A model generated the notes under the pieces. The model saw only the letters and a program-made list of their open reading frames with translations, was not told where the DNA came from and made no database searches. From Asterias amurensis (Eukaryota > Echinodermata > Asteroidea > Forcipulatida > Asteriidae): 64,000 nucleotides of DNA. The stretch lies in assembly GCF_032118995.1 (NCBI RefSeq), contig NC_092654.1, positions 9,680,284 through 9,744,283 of the forward strand, read 5' to 3'. A program made the position numbers and the translations under genes. Positions 22,831 to 33,138 of this stretch are shown here, one piece after another. Each line of letters begins with the position of its first letter. The first letter of the stretch is position 1.

Positions 22831-23800
22831 AAATAAAGTGCAAGTCAGTGTTGCACAGGGTCTATAGCTCTATCTGTTGGACCGAACCATTTAATTTAGG
22901 AAGGGGTGTGCATAAATGCGTGAGTGATGTAGTGTTAATATATATATATAAAATCGAGTGGTGAGTAATGTTGTAAACAATATCAGTACCAAGACAATAA
23001 CAAACTTGATTCATGTTTATTAAGGTAATAGTAATGAATAAATAAGATCTGCTAAATTGAGTGATTTGGAAAAGCTTTACCTTCGTGAATGGGGTACACC
23101 ATTCGGAAAGTCATACAGGTCGTTTAACCAGTCAATCCCCACCACAAACAAAATACGTTTCCTTTATCTGCAAAATATTCATGGGTTTTCATGCGTGACC
23201 TCGGTATGAATATTTAATTAGTCAAAATGGCTTCTGGAATGTAGTCTTTTTCGGCATTTTCTGAAAGTTCTCAACTAAAGTAATGCACCAGTAAATTGAA
23301 ACGAGGAGCATATCTGTCGTTTTGTATGAACAAACTGATGCAACTCCAATTTTAAAAAGAGAAATTTGTACGTCTAAAAAGGCTTCAATTTTTTTCACAA
23401 AAACACGACGGATTGTCCTGTAATGAATGTCGCCAACAGTCCCCAATTAGTATACGTGTACATTGATAGATTGTTTCATGTTCTACCTGGAAATGTTAAA
23501 CGCGAGACCGGATCGCCACTATAGTCCAGTCAGGATACAGCGACTTCCACCGGTAGTCCAAAACTCCCGTTACGAAAAAGCAAGCATTAGACAACATGGT
23601 TGTCCTTGACGGTAATTGGCTGACGATGACATTATCAATTGATATGGCACCCTGCTGTTTTTCATGGGTATGGTGGCCCGACCGCCCAAACCAGTGTTAG
23701 TCAAGACAACAAAAAAGAGCCTGTCTAGCTTGCGTAAAGCCAGCGTTAGTCAAGATAACAAAAGAGACCGTCTACCATAAGCATGCTAGATGGTCTCAAC
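22831..23800. other. No gene recognised
   Basis: Holds a short (TA)n run near 22938 and a diverged ~50-bp direct duplication, CAGTGTTAGTCAAGACAACA at 23692 and CAGCGTTAGTCAAGATAACA at 23742. A 74-codon minus frame at 23222-23446 is not recognisable. Confidence 0.4.
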
Positions 23801-24081
23801 TATAGACCTTTCGTTTGTTGACATGGTCGGCCGAGTGTTAGTAAAACACTAAATCGTAAAACAGATGTTTTCACAAAATTCAACATTTCCTGCAAACTTA
23901 AAATTAAATAAAATACTTCTAATAACAAGTTGTTTGTTTTGTTAAAAAAAAATCAACAAATTTGGTTTCATTGTTACAAAAAAATAGCGATCTTTTCTTG
24001 TCTTGCACTTATGGCTTTCCATAGTTTTCCAATCTTGGTTGGCAAAACTCGGGCTATGACGTTGCAAACGAAAGGTCTATA
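23801..24081. mobile_element. MITE family 5, complete copy
   Basis: TATAGACCTTTCGTTTGTTG and GCAAACGAAAGGTCTATAG are inverted ends, opposite in orientation to the copy at 13165. Confidence 0.85.
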
Positions 24082-24362
24082 GACGATGTGACCTACGTTT
24101 ACATTCAAACCGCCCTCTGTTGACAACACACTGTACACGTCATGTTTCGCCGGGCAAAAAGACGCGTATAGTCAAGATTGCGTGTGTTTTCTAGCTGGCT
24201 ACCACAACACAAAGGTTTTGCCCGGTGGCATGCGCGCGAATCATGTTATGGTTTTCGGGTGACGTCAGAGGTCACATCGTCTATAGTTGGGACAGTCATT
24301 AACAGTTGGGACAGTCAGTTGGGACCCCCAGTCCGAACTAGAGTAATGACTGTCCCAACTGT
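24079..24362. mobile_element. Adjacent inverted-repeat element and hairpin
   Basis: ATAGACGATGTGACCT (24079) and AGGTCACATCGTCTAT (24268-24283) are exact inverted ends and share bases with the end of the family 5 copy, suggesting nesting. Directly after, AGTTGGGACAGTCATTAAC and AATGACTGTCCCAACT form a second hairpin. Confidence 0.6.
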
Positions 24363-24596
24363 AGTGGGTATCTATAAACATATTATTTTATCTAATAATA
24401 AGGGAATCAACTAGTGGTTTAATCTCAAAATTAAACGAAACTAGAAGTTGAAGTTTGATGGAGATTCTATGTAGTCATCATGAACACGAAGGGATCACAT
24501 GAGATTGCACCACGTACCAGTAGCTTCAGTTTTTAAAGCCGAGCGAACACATCTTACCTAAAAACAACCAAACTCCACACAGTAAGTCAGGTTAGT

Positions 24597-24672
24597 CGTT
24601 GCGCGCGGTGTCGGTGAATTGGCCGCGGTGTGCGTGATATAAGAAAACGAGAAACGTCTTGCACCAAGACTA
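24597..24672. mobile_element. Half copy of the 'TAGTCTTGGTGC' MITE
   Basis: Right arm only: GTGAATTGGCCGCGGTGTGC, then GAGAAACGTCTTGCACCAAG and ACTA. The left arm is absent. Confidence 0.75.
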
Positions 24673-24951
24673 ATTATACAGCAGCCATAGTGCGTGCGTG
24701 CAGTCTGCTCCGTGGCCGTATTTCTATAAGAATACGTAGGCAGACCAACATCTTACAACCCATTTGGTCACTAAAAAGTCGCATAGTTTAATAAAAATAG
24801 CAGAAATAGCTTTTGTAAAAACCACTAGGCGTTCAACATGTTCAAGTTTCAATGTACGTATGTGTGTAAAATCGTGTCTATATTTGTTATGATGTGCCAT
24901 GTTCCCAGACGTAATGTACGGGGGCCTGACTACAAATTTTTTCTTTAAATA

Positions 24952-25118
24952 TCGCGCCTTGAATTACGTCACGAACAGCGCACTCTCGGGTCGGGGCCTA
25001 CTCGTAAATTTGTAAATACAATCAAAACTAATATTTTTAAATCTCAGTTACCTTTTTATTCACATTTCTATCGTTAAAATACATATTTTAGTGACAAAAG
25101 CTTCCAGGTGACTTTAAG
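24952..25118 (+). mobile_element. Fragment of the THAP-bearing repeat (family 6)
   Basis: 3' segment only: GACGT-type motif ATTACGTCACGAACAGCGC through GTGACAAAAGCTTCCAGGTG. No THAP-coding part remains. A half MITE of family 1 follows at once. Confidence 0.7.
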
Positions 25119-25306
25119 TTCTAAACTTGAGATCTCGAAATCAAATTCGTGGAAAATTACTTCTTTCTCCAAAACTATGGCACTTCAGAGGGAGCTGTTT
25201 CTCACAATGTTTTATACCACCAATCTCTCCCCATTACTTGTCACCAAGAAAGGTTTTATGCTAATAATTATTTTGAGTAATTACCAATAGTGTCCACTGC
25301 CTTTAA
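25119..25306. mobile_element. MITE family 1, right half
   Basis: Begins in the GAGATCTCGAAATC centre and ends ATAGTGTCCACTGCCTTTAA. Confidence 0.8.
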
Positions 25307-25330
25307 AGGCACCCTTCATAAAACGCCGTA

Positions 25331-25648
25331 TTAGCGGATAAGTGCCCAGAGGTATACACCGTCATTTGTTGAGCATAATGCTGATACTGCAGACCGAGCT
25401 GTGTTCAGTGCACTGTATCCAATTCCTGTGTGATACAGTTTAATGAGGAAGTTAAGCACTTGGCTGAGTGACAGCAATAAGTAGCCGTGACTGTTTCGAA
25501 AAGCCGGTGTTGTCAACAGAACAGTTATATTCATGATATTTGATATCAAAGTCAGAAAAGCTACGACAATAACGAAAGTAGCTTCTAAAATACAAACGGT
25601 ATCGTTTGGGCACGCAGAAGAATTGACGTCACCAGTATAACTCTCCAT
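25331..25648 (-). pseudogene. Truncated class A GPCR (subfamily A), TM1-TM2 only
   Basis: ATG at 25648 gives MESYTGDVNSSACPNDTVC and a good TM1 and start of TM2 (TPAFRNSHGYLLLSLS), very close to the 29856 gene. Receptor similarity breaks off at LSQVL. The remaining ~50 codons are unrelated in frame, though the nucleotides (GTTCAGTGCACTG..., 25400-25450) may be scrambled receptor or foreign sequence. TM3 to the tail are absent, so it cannot be a receptor. The 5' flank is shared with 22653-22830. Confidence 0.88.
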
Positions 25649-25712
25649 GGTTAAAGTTTTCAGGTGTCAACACATTGACACTAGGCCCTACCTGCATATG
25701 TGCTTCATAGCG

Positions 25713-26104
25713 TTTAAGGGAACACGTTGCCTTGGATCGGACGAGTTGGTCTATAAAAAGCGTTTGAAACCGTTTGTTATGAAATGTGTACGGTTAGAAA
25801 GATCTTTTAAAAGTAGAATATAATGATCCACACAAGTATCACTCAAAATTGAACGGTTTTCTTTTTACGTCGCGAACTATCACGGTCGGCCATTTATGGG
25901 AGTCAAAATTTTGACTCCCATAAATGGCCGACCGTGTTATTGGACGAGGTAAAAAGAAAACCACGCAATTTCGAGGCATAATTGTGTAGATCATTGTATT
26001 CTACTTTTAAATCATCTTTCTAACCATATGCATTTTATAACAAACGGTCACAAAACGCTTTTCAAAGACCAACTCGACCGATCCAAGGCAACGTGTTCCT
26101 TTAA
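25713..26104. mobile_element. MITE family 2, complete copy, in a duplicated 5' flank
   Basis: Left end TTTAAGGGAACACGTTGCC and right end GGCAACGTGTTCCTTTAA. The arms are about 190 bp and meet at GGAGTCAAAATTTTGACTCC. It interrupts the 5' flank that is uninterrupted beside the 21711-22652 copy, so it inserted after that duplication. Confidence 0.9.
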
Positions 26105-27540
26105 CTATAGTACAATTGTACCATAATGGTACAACCAACCAACCGACCAACGCCTACAAAGCTTCAGGACGTGTTTGCCTATAAAAAAAACTGACCTCTA
26201 ATATTACAATAGCACATTATACAATAGAACTATAGTGCAAGTGCATAGGTTGGCTCGCTAAATAAAATGGAAGTTTTCTTGACACAAAACTACACTCTAT
26301 TCCTGTGCCACTAACAGCAGGCTGTTCGGAGTGACACACCATAGGGAATCAGGATCAAAGGTGTTTAAATAGTTGTTGAATTGGTAAGCTTCCAATTCGC
26401 AATTTTTGTTTCAAAACTTAAAGTTTGGAATGTAAATGCGACCTTTGGACCGGGCTCTTTTCTGGTTTGATTTCGGCAAGAGAGAGCAACTATAATTCTC
26501 AACATTTTGTATGGAGTTTGACTCGTTAAAGTTTGTCATCTGGGAGAATATACGGCTCTGAAAGAGATAATGTTATAGCGCCCTCCGTGAGAATCATTTG
26601 GGTTCAATAGACTGTGCAAGTCTCGCGCGCACCGGAGCGAGAAAACACGACAACTGAAGAACTTAATTTTTTTATGAATCAAATCTTTGCTATAATTTTT
26701 TTTTAATGCCGAATCTGAACAACAAAAATACGCATTAGAGCTTGTTTAAATTAGTTTTAGCTTTTTAAACAAATACACAATTATCGGTTAAAGTCTATGT
26801 ATAGACAAAAGTAAAACTCTGGGACAAGGATGTTTGTTTGATCTTAAATGTTTTGAAACCCCTTTTGTAAATCTACGCCCGAATGTGAAACTACTGAAAG
26901 CTGGTTTATACGCGGACGCACGATGGTCGCAAGGGCGTTAGATAAACGCGTGACGCATTTTAAAGAGGAAGCCGACCAATGAAAAGGCTTCCCACCCCGC
27001 GCGGCCAAAACAAGCGTCTGCGTAAGTTTCGTGATTGGAGATGGGCACAAATTCTTAATTTTTTACAAGTAACCTGACCTGAGGTCAAGTTTAAATATCG
27101 GTTTTTCTTCGTTATTATGTTGACTTTATTTTTACTTATATATATGTTGTTAATTAGTATTACATTTTTAACAACATATGTCATTTTTATGGTCGTAGAC
27201 TATATTAAACTAAAGTAATGGACGAAACAAAATCTCCCCAACGTAAAACTCCATAAAGTAGTGAAATGCGACTTTTGCCGTCGATTTATTTTTGAAGTCC
27301 CTCTTATGACCACCAAGTGCGCACTATTATTATAGGCTCACAGTGGCGCAGCGGTGGAGGCTAACCCTTGCTCCTCTAGCCCACTCTCGTCCCCCATAAT
27401 GATGTCGAAACAACGCACAAAATGATCTGTTCGATTCTTCATGGTTTAAAAAGGAATTCAATTGAGTGCACGATAATTTTAACAAGAAAATTAAATCGAA
27501 GAAATGGAGATGGGCAGCCGTCGATTTCTCCGAACTCTTC
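26105..27540. other. No gene recognised
   Basis: The start is receptor 5' flank (to ~26245). AAGCTGGTTTATACGCGGACG (26899) and AAACAAGCGTCTGCG (27008) look like worn arms of a small inverted-repeat element. A CTCACAGTGGCGCAGCGG block (27337) resembles a tRNA-derived A box but has no partner. Confidence 0.35.
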
Positions 27541-28146
27541 CAAACTGAGTCACCTGGAAGTGGTATTTTGTCAAAATAAAGCTTTAGTCACTAAATATGT
27601 GTTTTGATGAGTGGAATATGAATAAACAATTAACTAAGGTTTGACAAATTAGTCTTCCATGTTATTTACAAATTTGAAAATAAGCCCGACCCGAGAGGGC
27701 GCTGGTCGTGACGTCAATCGAGGCGCGATCAATTGCATGCAGTGCCAACACGAGATAGTGACGCTTGGCGCAAGCTAAAAACATGCCCTCAAAGTTGAAA
27801 CAATACCTGATTTTTTTTCACGTTAGGCAAATGCTCCGTTAGGTTCGTTACGTCTTTCAGGTACCTTTCTTGATTTCCCCACTATGCTGGAAAAATTATT
27901 GGGATGGCGTCATGATTTAGAAAAGAACTTTTCTCTTCATGCCAAAATGTGTAGTGTATTCCGGATTCTCAAAGCACGACGGCTCGAAGTGTTTGCTGCA
28001 CAGCGCTGGAAAAGACGTCCGACCGGACCACTTTGCAAACTGACCCCATCTTTAGTTGTTTTGCTGCATCCAGCAGCAATACACCTGGTCGACATAGCCG
28101 GAAAAAATGCAAGAAAAAAACTTTTTCGAAACGTAAAACTCACGAC

Positions 28147-28148
<2 letters not shown>
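27541..28148 (-). mobile_element. THAP-bearing repeat (family 6), main part of the second copy
   Basis: On the minus strand ATG at 28095 gives MSTRCIAAGCSKTTKDGVS. A +1 frame then gives KWSGPTSFPALCSKHFEPSC, followed by a frame containing HDAIPIIFP, the counterpart of the C-terminal AVPTIF box. C-x4-C, C-x2-H and the box identify a C2CH THAP zinc finger. The central part (HKFP region to the Trp) is missing. AAG|GTACCT after the box looks like a splice donor, so the piece is probably the first coding exon of an ancestral transposase. The 5' part of the repeat continues at 28531-28625 beyond a LINE insertion. Confidence 0.8.
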
Positions 28149-28200
<52 letters not shown>

Positions 28201-28516
28201 GCATTTAGGTACGCTTGGTAAAACCATATCACAACGTTTACAAAGAGCAATATATTAAACATTATACAAACAAACAACAATAGAAAAAAAAAAATCAATT
28301 AGGAAAGAGGTATGTTTTGAGAATCTTCTTAAACACGCTCACTGTTTCAGCAGATTTGATATAGGAGGGAAGTTCATTCCACTCTTTAGCAGCTGAAACA
28401 GTGAATGTTCGATCTCCCTCCTTACTGTGAGTCATGGGAAAAGTAAGGCGAAAAGGATCTGCATTGGAGCGAAGATTTGTACGCAAATGTCGATACAACA
28501 ACTCAAGACATTCATT
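28149..28516 (-). mobile_element. 5'-truncated LINE inserted in the THAP repeat
   Basis: The minus strand encodes the end of a non-LTR retrotransposon ORF2: NPxxL-type spacing is not seen, but RTFTVSAAKEWNELPSYIKS followed by FKKILKTYLFPN is the conserved C-terminal end of CR1/L2-like reverse transcriptase polyproteins. After the stop comes a short 3' UTR and a (TAA)n tail (28149-28200 as TTA on the plus strand). The flanks AAAACTCACGACTA (28135-28148) and AAAATACACGACTA (28517-28530) are a 14-bp target duplication with two mismatches. Confidence 0.88.
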
Positions 28517-28530
28517 AAAATACACGACTA

Positions 28531-28625
28531 GGACTTGAATGTACTTGGAGTTACGTGTGTTCGATGTTCGATCGAGGCAAAGACTGCCTCGATTGGCGTC
28601 ACAAAAGGGTTGGCGGAGTCACCCC
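28531..28625 (-). mobile_element. THAP-bearing repeat (family 6), 5' part of the second copy
   Basis: Matches 16935-17030 in reverse complement (GATCGAGGCAAAGACTGCCT and the CGAACATCGAACACA region). It is separated from the rest of the copy by the LINE. Confidence 0.8.
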
Positions 28626-28697
28626 CACACAATTTTAGTAGAACTGGTGAGATAATCGGAAGCTAAGCCTCAGCCACAGAGGGATACCATGCAGTTT

Positions 28698-29376
28698 GAA
28701 CAATGGGAGACTTTTTGAATGCTCTGCCACTAGAGGGCAGCAGACCTACCAGGCAATATACCTTAGCGCAAATACCAATGCGCAAGCGCAGACTGTTGAG
28801 TGAGGTGCATTGTGGGATAGATATGAATCAAATTTTGCTACCAGCTAGACCACAATGCATATAATTCCAAGCTTTACGCGCGCGCCCCAGTATTTGCGAA
28901 AAGGTCTATGGTGCACAACTCCTATAGCAAACAATGGTTAATGCTAAACATGCAAAAATACTCAAACAATATTTAGAAGTCTCCCAGCCTCTTGAAAATT
29001 AAATCAGATACATTGGCATACAACTAAACTTCAAGTTTCTTCTCATTTTTTGGTAGGTCAGCATTTTGGAATTTTTGCGAATTACCCTAGAAGAAACACT
29101 CCCAAAAACTCATGCACACCGCTTGTTATCCGTGGGGAAATTGTGTCCAGTACGTCCTGTTCAAGAACAATGTGGTTTATGCTGGCATTGTGTTATGAGA
29201 AACAAAATACAGTTTGGCTAAATCTAAAATACAAAATCAAAGACACGCAAAACAAAAGGTATTTGCTGTCAGTGGCCGTCACTCATGCTTCTCCTATTCC
29301 TATTAGTTGCTGACATTACCTGATGGAGAGCGCCCTCTATTGGTGATAGGCAGATAGTCTAAAGTTTCCCATTGTT
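28698..29376. mobile_element. Possible inverted-repeat element containing a family 7 MITE
   Basis: AACAATGGGAGACTTTTTGA at 28699 and CTAAAGTTTCCCATTGTTT at 29358 are inverted. Next to them lie CCACTAGAGGGCAG and the inverted GCCCTCTATTGG. The left one is also a fair match to a CTCF-type motif. Open frame 29050-29313 is not recognisable. Confidence 0.45.
28757..28909. mobile_element. MITE family 7, complete copy
   Basis: ACCTTAGCGCAAATACCAAT at the left and GTATTTGCGAAAAGGTCTAT at the right. About 95% like the copy at 50178 by eye. Confidence 0.85.
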
Positions 29377-29393
29377 TTTAATTCAAATCAGGC

Positions 29394-29506
29394 CGAAACT
29401 GCGACTTCGGCTACAGCTACGGCTACATCGCGCATGTCTGCCTATCCTTCAACACTAACAGACGCGCTGATCTAGCCGTAGCTCTAGCCGAAGTCGCCGT
29501 TTCGGG
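29394..29506. mobile_element. Short palindromic MITE
   Basis: GAAACTGCGACTTCGGCTAC and the inverted GCCGAAGTCGCCGTTTCGG, with GCTACGGCT / AGCCGTAGC inside. A related worn piece lies near 58690. Confidence 0.7.
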
Positions 29507-29855
29507 AACGGTCATATATTCTCCTTTCACACTTTAGTGCTGTCAGTTTCTAATCTCCCATACTTATATGTCTACAGTTAAATCAGCAAGATCGTCAATC
29601 ATTTACTGTGGTCCTAATTATTGGTCGATGTCATTTATCTCTCGGTTTACCACTGACAGCATGTTGCTATAGTGATGATTTCAATATTTACAAGGGAGTC
29701 AACTAATGCACTGGGCCTATACTGCTGGAAAAAGGTTAATTTTTGATGTCAATACTTAGTAGTCCCGCACGTCCTGTCATTAGCAGGCGTATAAGTTGAT
29801 TGTGCAAACGTACGACGCTCAGAATACTGCCAACTGCGAATGCGAAGGTGAAAAT

Positions 29856-30995
29856 ATGGAGAATTTTACTGCAGATAATATTTCTTTTCTTCACCAGTGC
29901 CCAAACGACACCGTTTGTATTTTAGAAGCTATTTTAGTTATTGGCGTAGCTTTTTTGACTTTGATATCAAATATAATGAACATAACTGTTCTGTTGACAA
30001 CACCGGCCTTTCGAAACAGTCACGGCTACTTATTGCTGTCACTCAGCGTGGCTGATTTAGGAACGGGTGCCGTTGCTGCTCTGTCTATCTACCCGTCCGC
30101 TACTCTCCGAGTCAGTCCGAACTCCTGGCCGTACGGAGACACCGTTTGTTTGATCTCGGCATCCATTTTGCAAATTTGTCTTTCAAACTCTGGATTCACG
30201 TTGTGTCTTATGAGTATTGAGCGGTACATAGCAGTCGCCCACCCACTCAAATATTCAAGACTTGTAACTACAAGAAAAACGCTCATACTTATCGCAATAG
30301 GATGGTTAACTGCAGTGTTGCTGTTCGTTGTCAGTGTTCCGAAATACATGTATACCGGGTTTCTGTACGTATGCATTCCACCACTGGGCGCTAATTCTGT
30401 ATTCGCATGCGGATTGATCTGTGGAGCTCTACCTTGTCTTATAGTTATTGTCATAACCTCAATGATTGTCAGAAAGAAATTGGAGAAGAACGCCAAACGG
30501 TGTGCTAACCCTTCACAATCCTCCTCGAGTCAAGACAACCATTCATCTCCCGGAACATCACCCAGGACCATCAAACTGTTCCGAATGGTAAGGGTTATGG
30601 CAGTCGCTGTAGTAGTTTGCTGGTTTCCGTTTGTGTGTTTACTTGTCATAAACATCTCTTCCGACATCGATGTGCCCCAAGTTATCTTTTTTCTAACCTT
30701 CTGGATGCTGGTTTCCAATGGTTATGTCAACTCTTTCATCTATTTTGTGATGAACAAAACATTTCACAGCCGCGTCGAAGAGATTTGGAAGCAACTTACT
30801 CCTTCGTGCTTTCATCGACTGAGCGATTTGGAACAAAACTTAGACTGTACTTCTTGCATCTGCAGCAAAGGCATACAAGTGGAACTGAATACGTCTGGGG
30901 ACAATACCAATAAGACACAAGACACGTATGTAAACTCTGTCGAACTTGTGAAAATAAAAGTACAGGGTGTCGACAACGAGGGATTTGGAAAATGA
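29856..30995 (+). CDS. Class A (rhodopsin-like) GPCR, subfamily A, intact, intronless
   Basis: A 379-residue seven-helix receptor of the plasma membrane. I start at ATG 29856 (MENFTADN). The frame stays open 20 codons further up, but only from a TTG, and the paralogue at 35217 starts at the aligned MGNFTADN. N-glycosylation sites NFT and NIS lie in the short N-terminus. TM1 is about 20-47, TM2 57-80 (HGYLL, Asp67 at 2.50), TM3 98-120 with Cys98 pairing with Cys173, E122-R123-Y124, TM4 142-161, TM5 182-206, a serine-rich ICL3, TM6 246-268 with CWFP, and TM7 275-299 with NSFIY instead of NPxxY. Leu, not Asp, is at 3.32. The tail has CTSCIC, possible palmitoylation sites. The ligand is unknown. 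A 130-bp gap separates it from a repeat also found after the next receptor. Confidence 0.93.
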   Translation: MENFTADNISFLHQCPNDTVCILEAILVIGVAFLTLISNIMNITVLLTTPAFRNSHGYLLLSLSVADLGTGAVAALSIYPSATLRVSPNSWPYGDTVCLISASILQICLSNSGFTLCLMSIERYIAVAHPLKYSRLVTTRKTLILIAIGWLTAVLLFVVSVPKYMYTGFLYVCIPPLGANSVFACGLICGALPCLIVIVITSMIVRKKLEKNAKRCANPSQSSSSQDNHSSPGTSPRTIKLFRMVRVMAVAVVVCWFPFVCLLVINISSDIDVPQVIFFLTFWMLVSNGYVNSFIYFVMNKTFHSRVEEIWKQLTPSCFHRLSDLEQNLDCTSCICSKGIQVELNTSGDNTNKTQDTYVNSVELVKIKVQGVDNEGFGK

Positions 30996-31063
30996 ACTAG
31001 AAAGTGCAGTGATTTCCATATCAGTCTGTGTTTGGATTGGCACAAGGTGACGTTTGCCAGTGC

Positions 31064-31090
31064 ACCAATCAAAACACAGATATGGAAGTA
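31064..31090. repeat. Fragment of the ACCAATCAAAACACAGAT repeat
   Basis: Faces an inverted CAGTCTGTGTTTGGATTGG at 31021-31040, making a small hairpin 3' of the receptor gene. Confidence 0.45.
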
Positions 31091-31124
31091 TGCAGTGTGC
31101 AAATATTTATGAAGTTTTGATTAA

Positions 31125-31625
31125 AGGAATCAATGTGTGGTGATAAGTTTACCGAGACGAAGTCGAGGTAAATTATCAAGAACCAGGCCTCGGCGGGTTT
31201 AAACCCCTAGTTGAAAACCGATTCAACACACTTTGATTCCCATTCATAAATACCTTTTCGGTCAAAACATCATCACTTTTTGGTCAAAGAGTAAAATAAA
31301 TGCAAACATTATAATTGTTAAATGATTTCTTTCAACACAACACCCCTCCAGCTATGAAATGGTAAAGCCCTCCGCCGCCCTTGGGTAAACAACTCCTTAT
31401 AAGGGAATGCTGTGCGAGTCGCGCGTATCGCGTGATGTGGCACATTGTTTCAGCCGTTGCTCTCGACCAATAGGAATGAAGAAACTGTCTTATAAGCACA
31501 GGTGCAAGGTCGCGTGTCACACCCATGAATAAACACTTTTTACCGGTCATAAACAAAGGTTTATACACACCCACGTGATGCGCTCTCCACCAATAGGAAT
31601 AGCGAAACTGTCTTAGGTATTTATA
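31125..31625. repeat. ~550-bp repeat 3' of receptor, copy 1
   Basis: Contains AAGTCGAGGTAAATTATCAA, GAACCAGGCCTCGG, then CTCCAGCTATGAAATGGTAA and CACCAATAGGAATAGCGAAA. The same order occurs at 37332-37885. Short inverted fragments of its right end occur at 43479 and 48803, so it is a dispersed element and not just part of a gene duplication. Confidence 0.75.
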
Positions 31626-31654
31626 CGTAGAATTTGAAATCTCCACGTGAAATT

Positions 31655-31805
31655 ATTGTAGGTGAAAGGTGATTATGGACGGGATTGACCATTATCTCTG
31701 TGTCATCTCAGTGGTAATGACGTAGGCTCAACAGCAGATCTTTGGCGTAATTCACGAGCCTCGAAGTGTGACGTCAGATATTCAGGCTCGCCCGAAGCCA
31801 GCCCA
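31655..31805 (+). repeat. Dispersed repeat, as at 21197
   Basis: TGTAGGTGAAAGGTGATTAT, then TGGCGTAATTCACGAGCCTC and GTGTGACGTCAGATATTCAG match the minus strand of 21197-21370. Confidence 0.6.
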
Positions 31806-31879
31806 ATTCACAACCTTGTTAATCATTCCGACAGTGATCGATGTATTTGTCGAGCATGAATAATGAAACATTTCGAATA

Positions 31880-31950
31880 GTTCAATCAATCAATCAAACG
31901 TAATTTACATAGCGCCTAAATCAAAAGTTTGCTCAAAGGCGCTGAGGCAC
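31880..31950 (-). mobile_element. 3' end fragment of a retroposon
   Basis: On the minus strand GCGCCTTTGAGCAAACTTTTG and GGCGCTATGTAAATTACG, then a (TTGA)n tail. Same style as the SINE 3' ends here. Confidence 0.4.
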
Positions 31951-32354
31951 AGAAGAAATAAAAAGTCATTGATGATGTGTGTATCAACACACAAATAATG
32001 CCCGGTAAAGTCAAATTAGTACAAAAGGCCACTTGTGCGACATATGTATAATAATTGTCAACAGGAGCCCAACTTGTTATGATGATTTAAAGGCACTGCA
32101 GCCGATTTCATGAAACGCTAGGATTAATCTTACATGGAAAGGTCGTATCTCGAGTTCGGACGAGTAACGCGTCCTATCTTAGGATGGGTTCCTTACGCTT
32201 CTCTTAATATTCATGCATGACGTCATAATTTTTCACCCAAAATGAGGCCATAGGCGCACGTCCGCCTGTATAAACAGATCAGTTTTTATGTATACTTTAA
32301 TCCTCTTTTTTGGAAACTGTAAAATCTTTTTACTCTGACTATTGTATTGAATAA
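31951..32354. other. No gene recognised
   Basis: Part (32098-32200) resembles a worn member of the GGATTAATCTTACATGG / CGTATCTCGAGTTCGGACG type of repeat also seen near 39551. Otherwise unassigned. Confidence 0.35.
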
Positions 32355-32688
32355 AAAAAGCCATTTGACACTTTCGGTACAGAAAAAAAAATAAATGTTC
32401 ACAGATTTACAAATAACTTTCAGGGTCTACAGAAGGTAGTGGTGAAAGACTTCTCTTGAAATATTATTTCATGAAATGCTTTACTTTTTGAGAAAACATT
32501 AAAACAATATCAATTCATGACACGACGAAACGTGCGTAAACAAGGGTGGGTTTTCCCGTTATTTTCTCCCGACTCCGATGACCGATTGAGCCTAAATTTC
32601 ACAGGTTTGTTATTTTATATATAAGTTGTAAAACACGAAGTGTGGGCCTTGGACAATACTGTGTACCGAAAGTGTCCAATGGCTTTAT
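32355..32688. mobile_element. MITE family 3, complete copy
   Basis: AAAGCCATTTGACACTTTCGG and CCGAAAGTGTCCAATGGCTTT are inverted ends. It lacks the central CTCGTTAACGAG palindrome of the 20816 copy. Confidence 0.86.
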
Positions 32689-32741
32689 GTAAGGTTTTTC
32701 TTTTTTCCTTTGTTTTATTACACTGGACCATTACAGATCTT

Positions 32742-32774
32742 TAAATAAATAAATAAACAAATAAATAAATAAAT
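32742..32774 (+). repeat. (TAAA)n microsatellite
   Basis: Eight tetranucleotide units with one interruption (AAACAAAT). Confidence 0.9.
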
Positions 32775-33138
32775 TCTGTGTTGTAATATTTCTCCAGTAT
32801 ACATCTTTGTTATTCAACTATTCTCAAACTACTGATTGATCAAATGTCAGTTTCCTTGAGAAATACAGTTTAATCTGTGTGAACTATCATTTTGTGTTTT
32901 AAACTTTCTCAAAATATAAACAATTATATTTCACATAATTTCAAACGTATACAACTCTTGGAACTTGTTCTGGTTTATATGAACATTGATATCAGTGAGC
33001 TTTCAGATCGAAAGTGAGTTGTTGCTACTCGTTACGAACTTATTCTGCTCTTGCTTTCACATTAAGCTTAAATCTTAAAACCATTCTCTCAAATGTGTCT
33101 ACTGCGTATGCAAAGGCTGACACTTTTGTTTACCAAAG
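32775..33138. other. No gene recognised
   Basis: AT-rich sequence without recognisable features. Confidence 0.4.

Noticed and set aside
28033-28221. Poly-Tyr and poly-Ile open frames
   Set aside because: They are translations of the (TTA)n tail of the LINE.
28690-28745. A CTCF insulator site (CCACTAGAGGGCAG)
   Set aside because: The motif is plausible, but similar AGAGGGCGCT blocks occur in several repeats here, so a functional site is not supported.
29796-29855. Twenty extra N-terminal codons on the 29856 receptor
   Set aside because: They begin at TTG, not ATG, and the paralogue at 35217 starts at the aligned later position.
29856-30995. Assignment of the receptors as octopamine, adrenergic or trace-amine receptors
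   Set aside because: General class A similarity would give such names in automatic annotation, but Asp3.32 is absent in every member.
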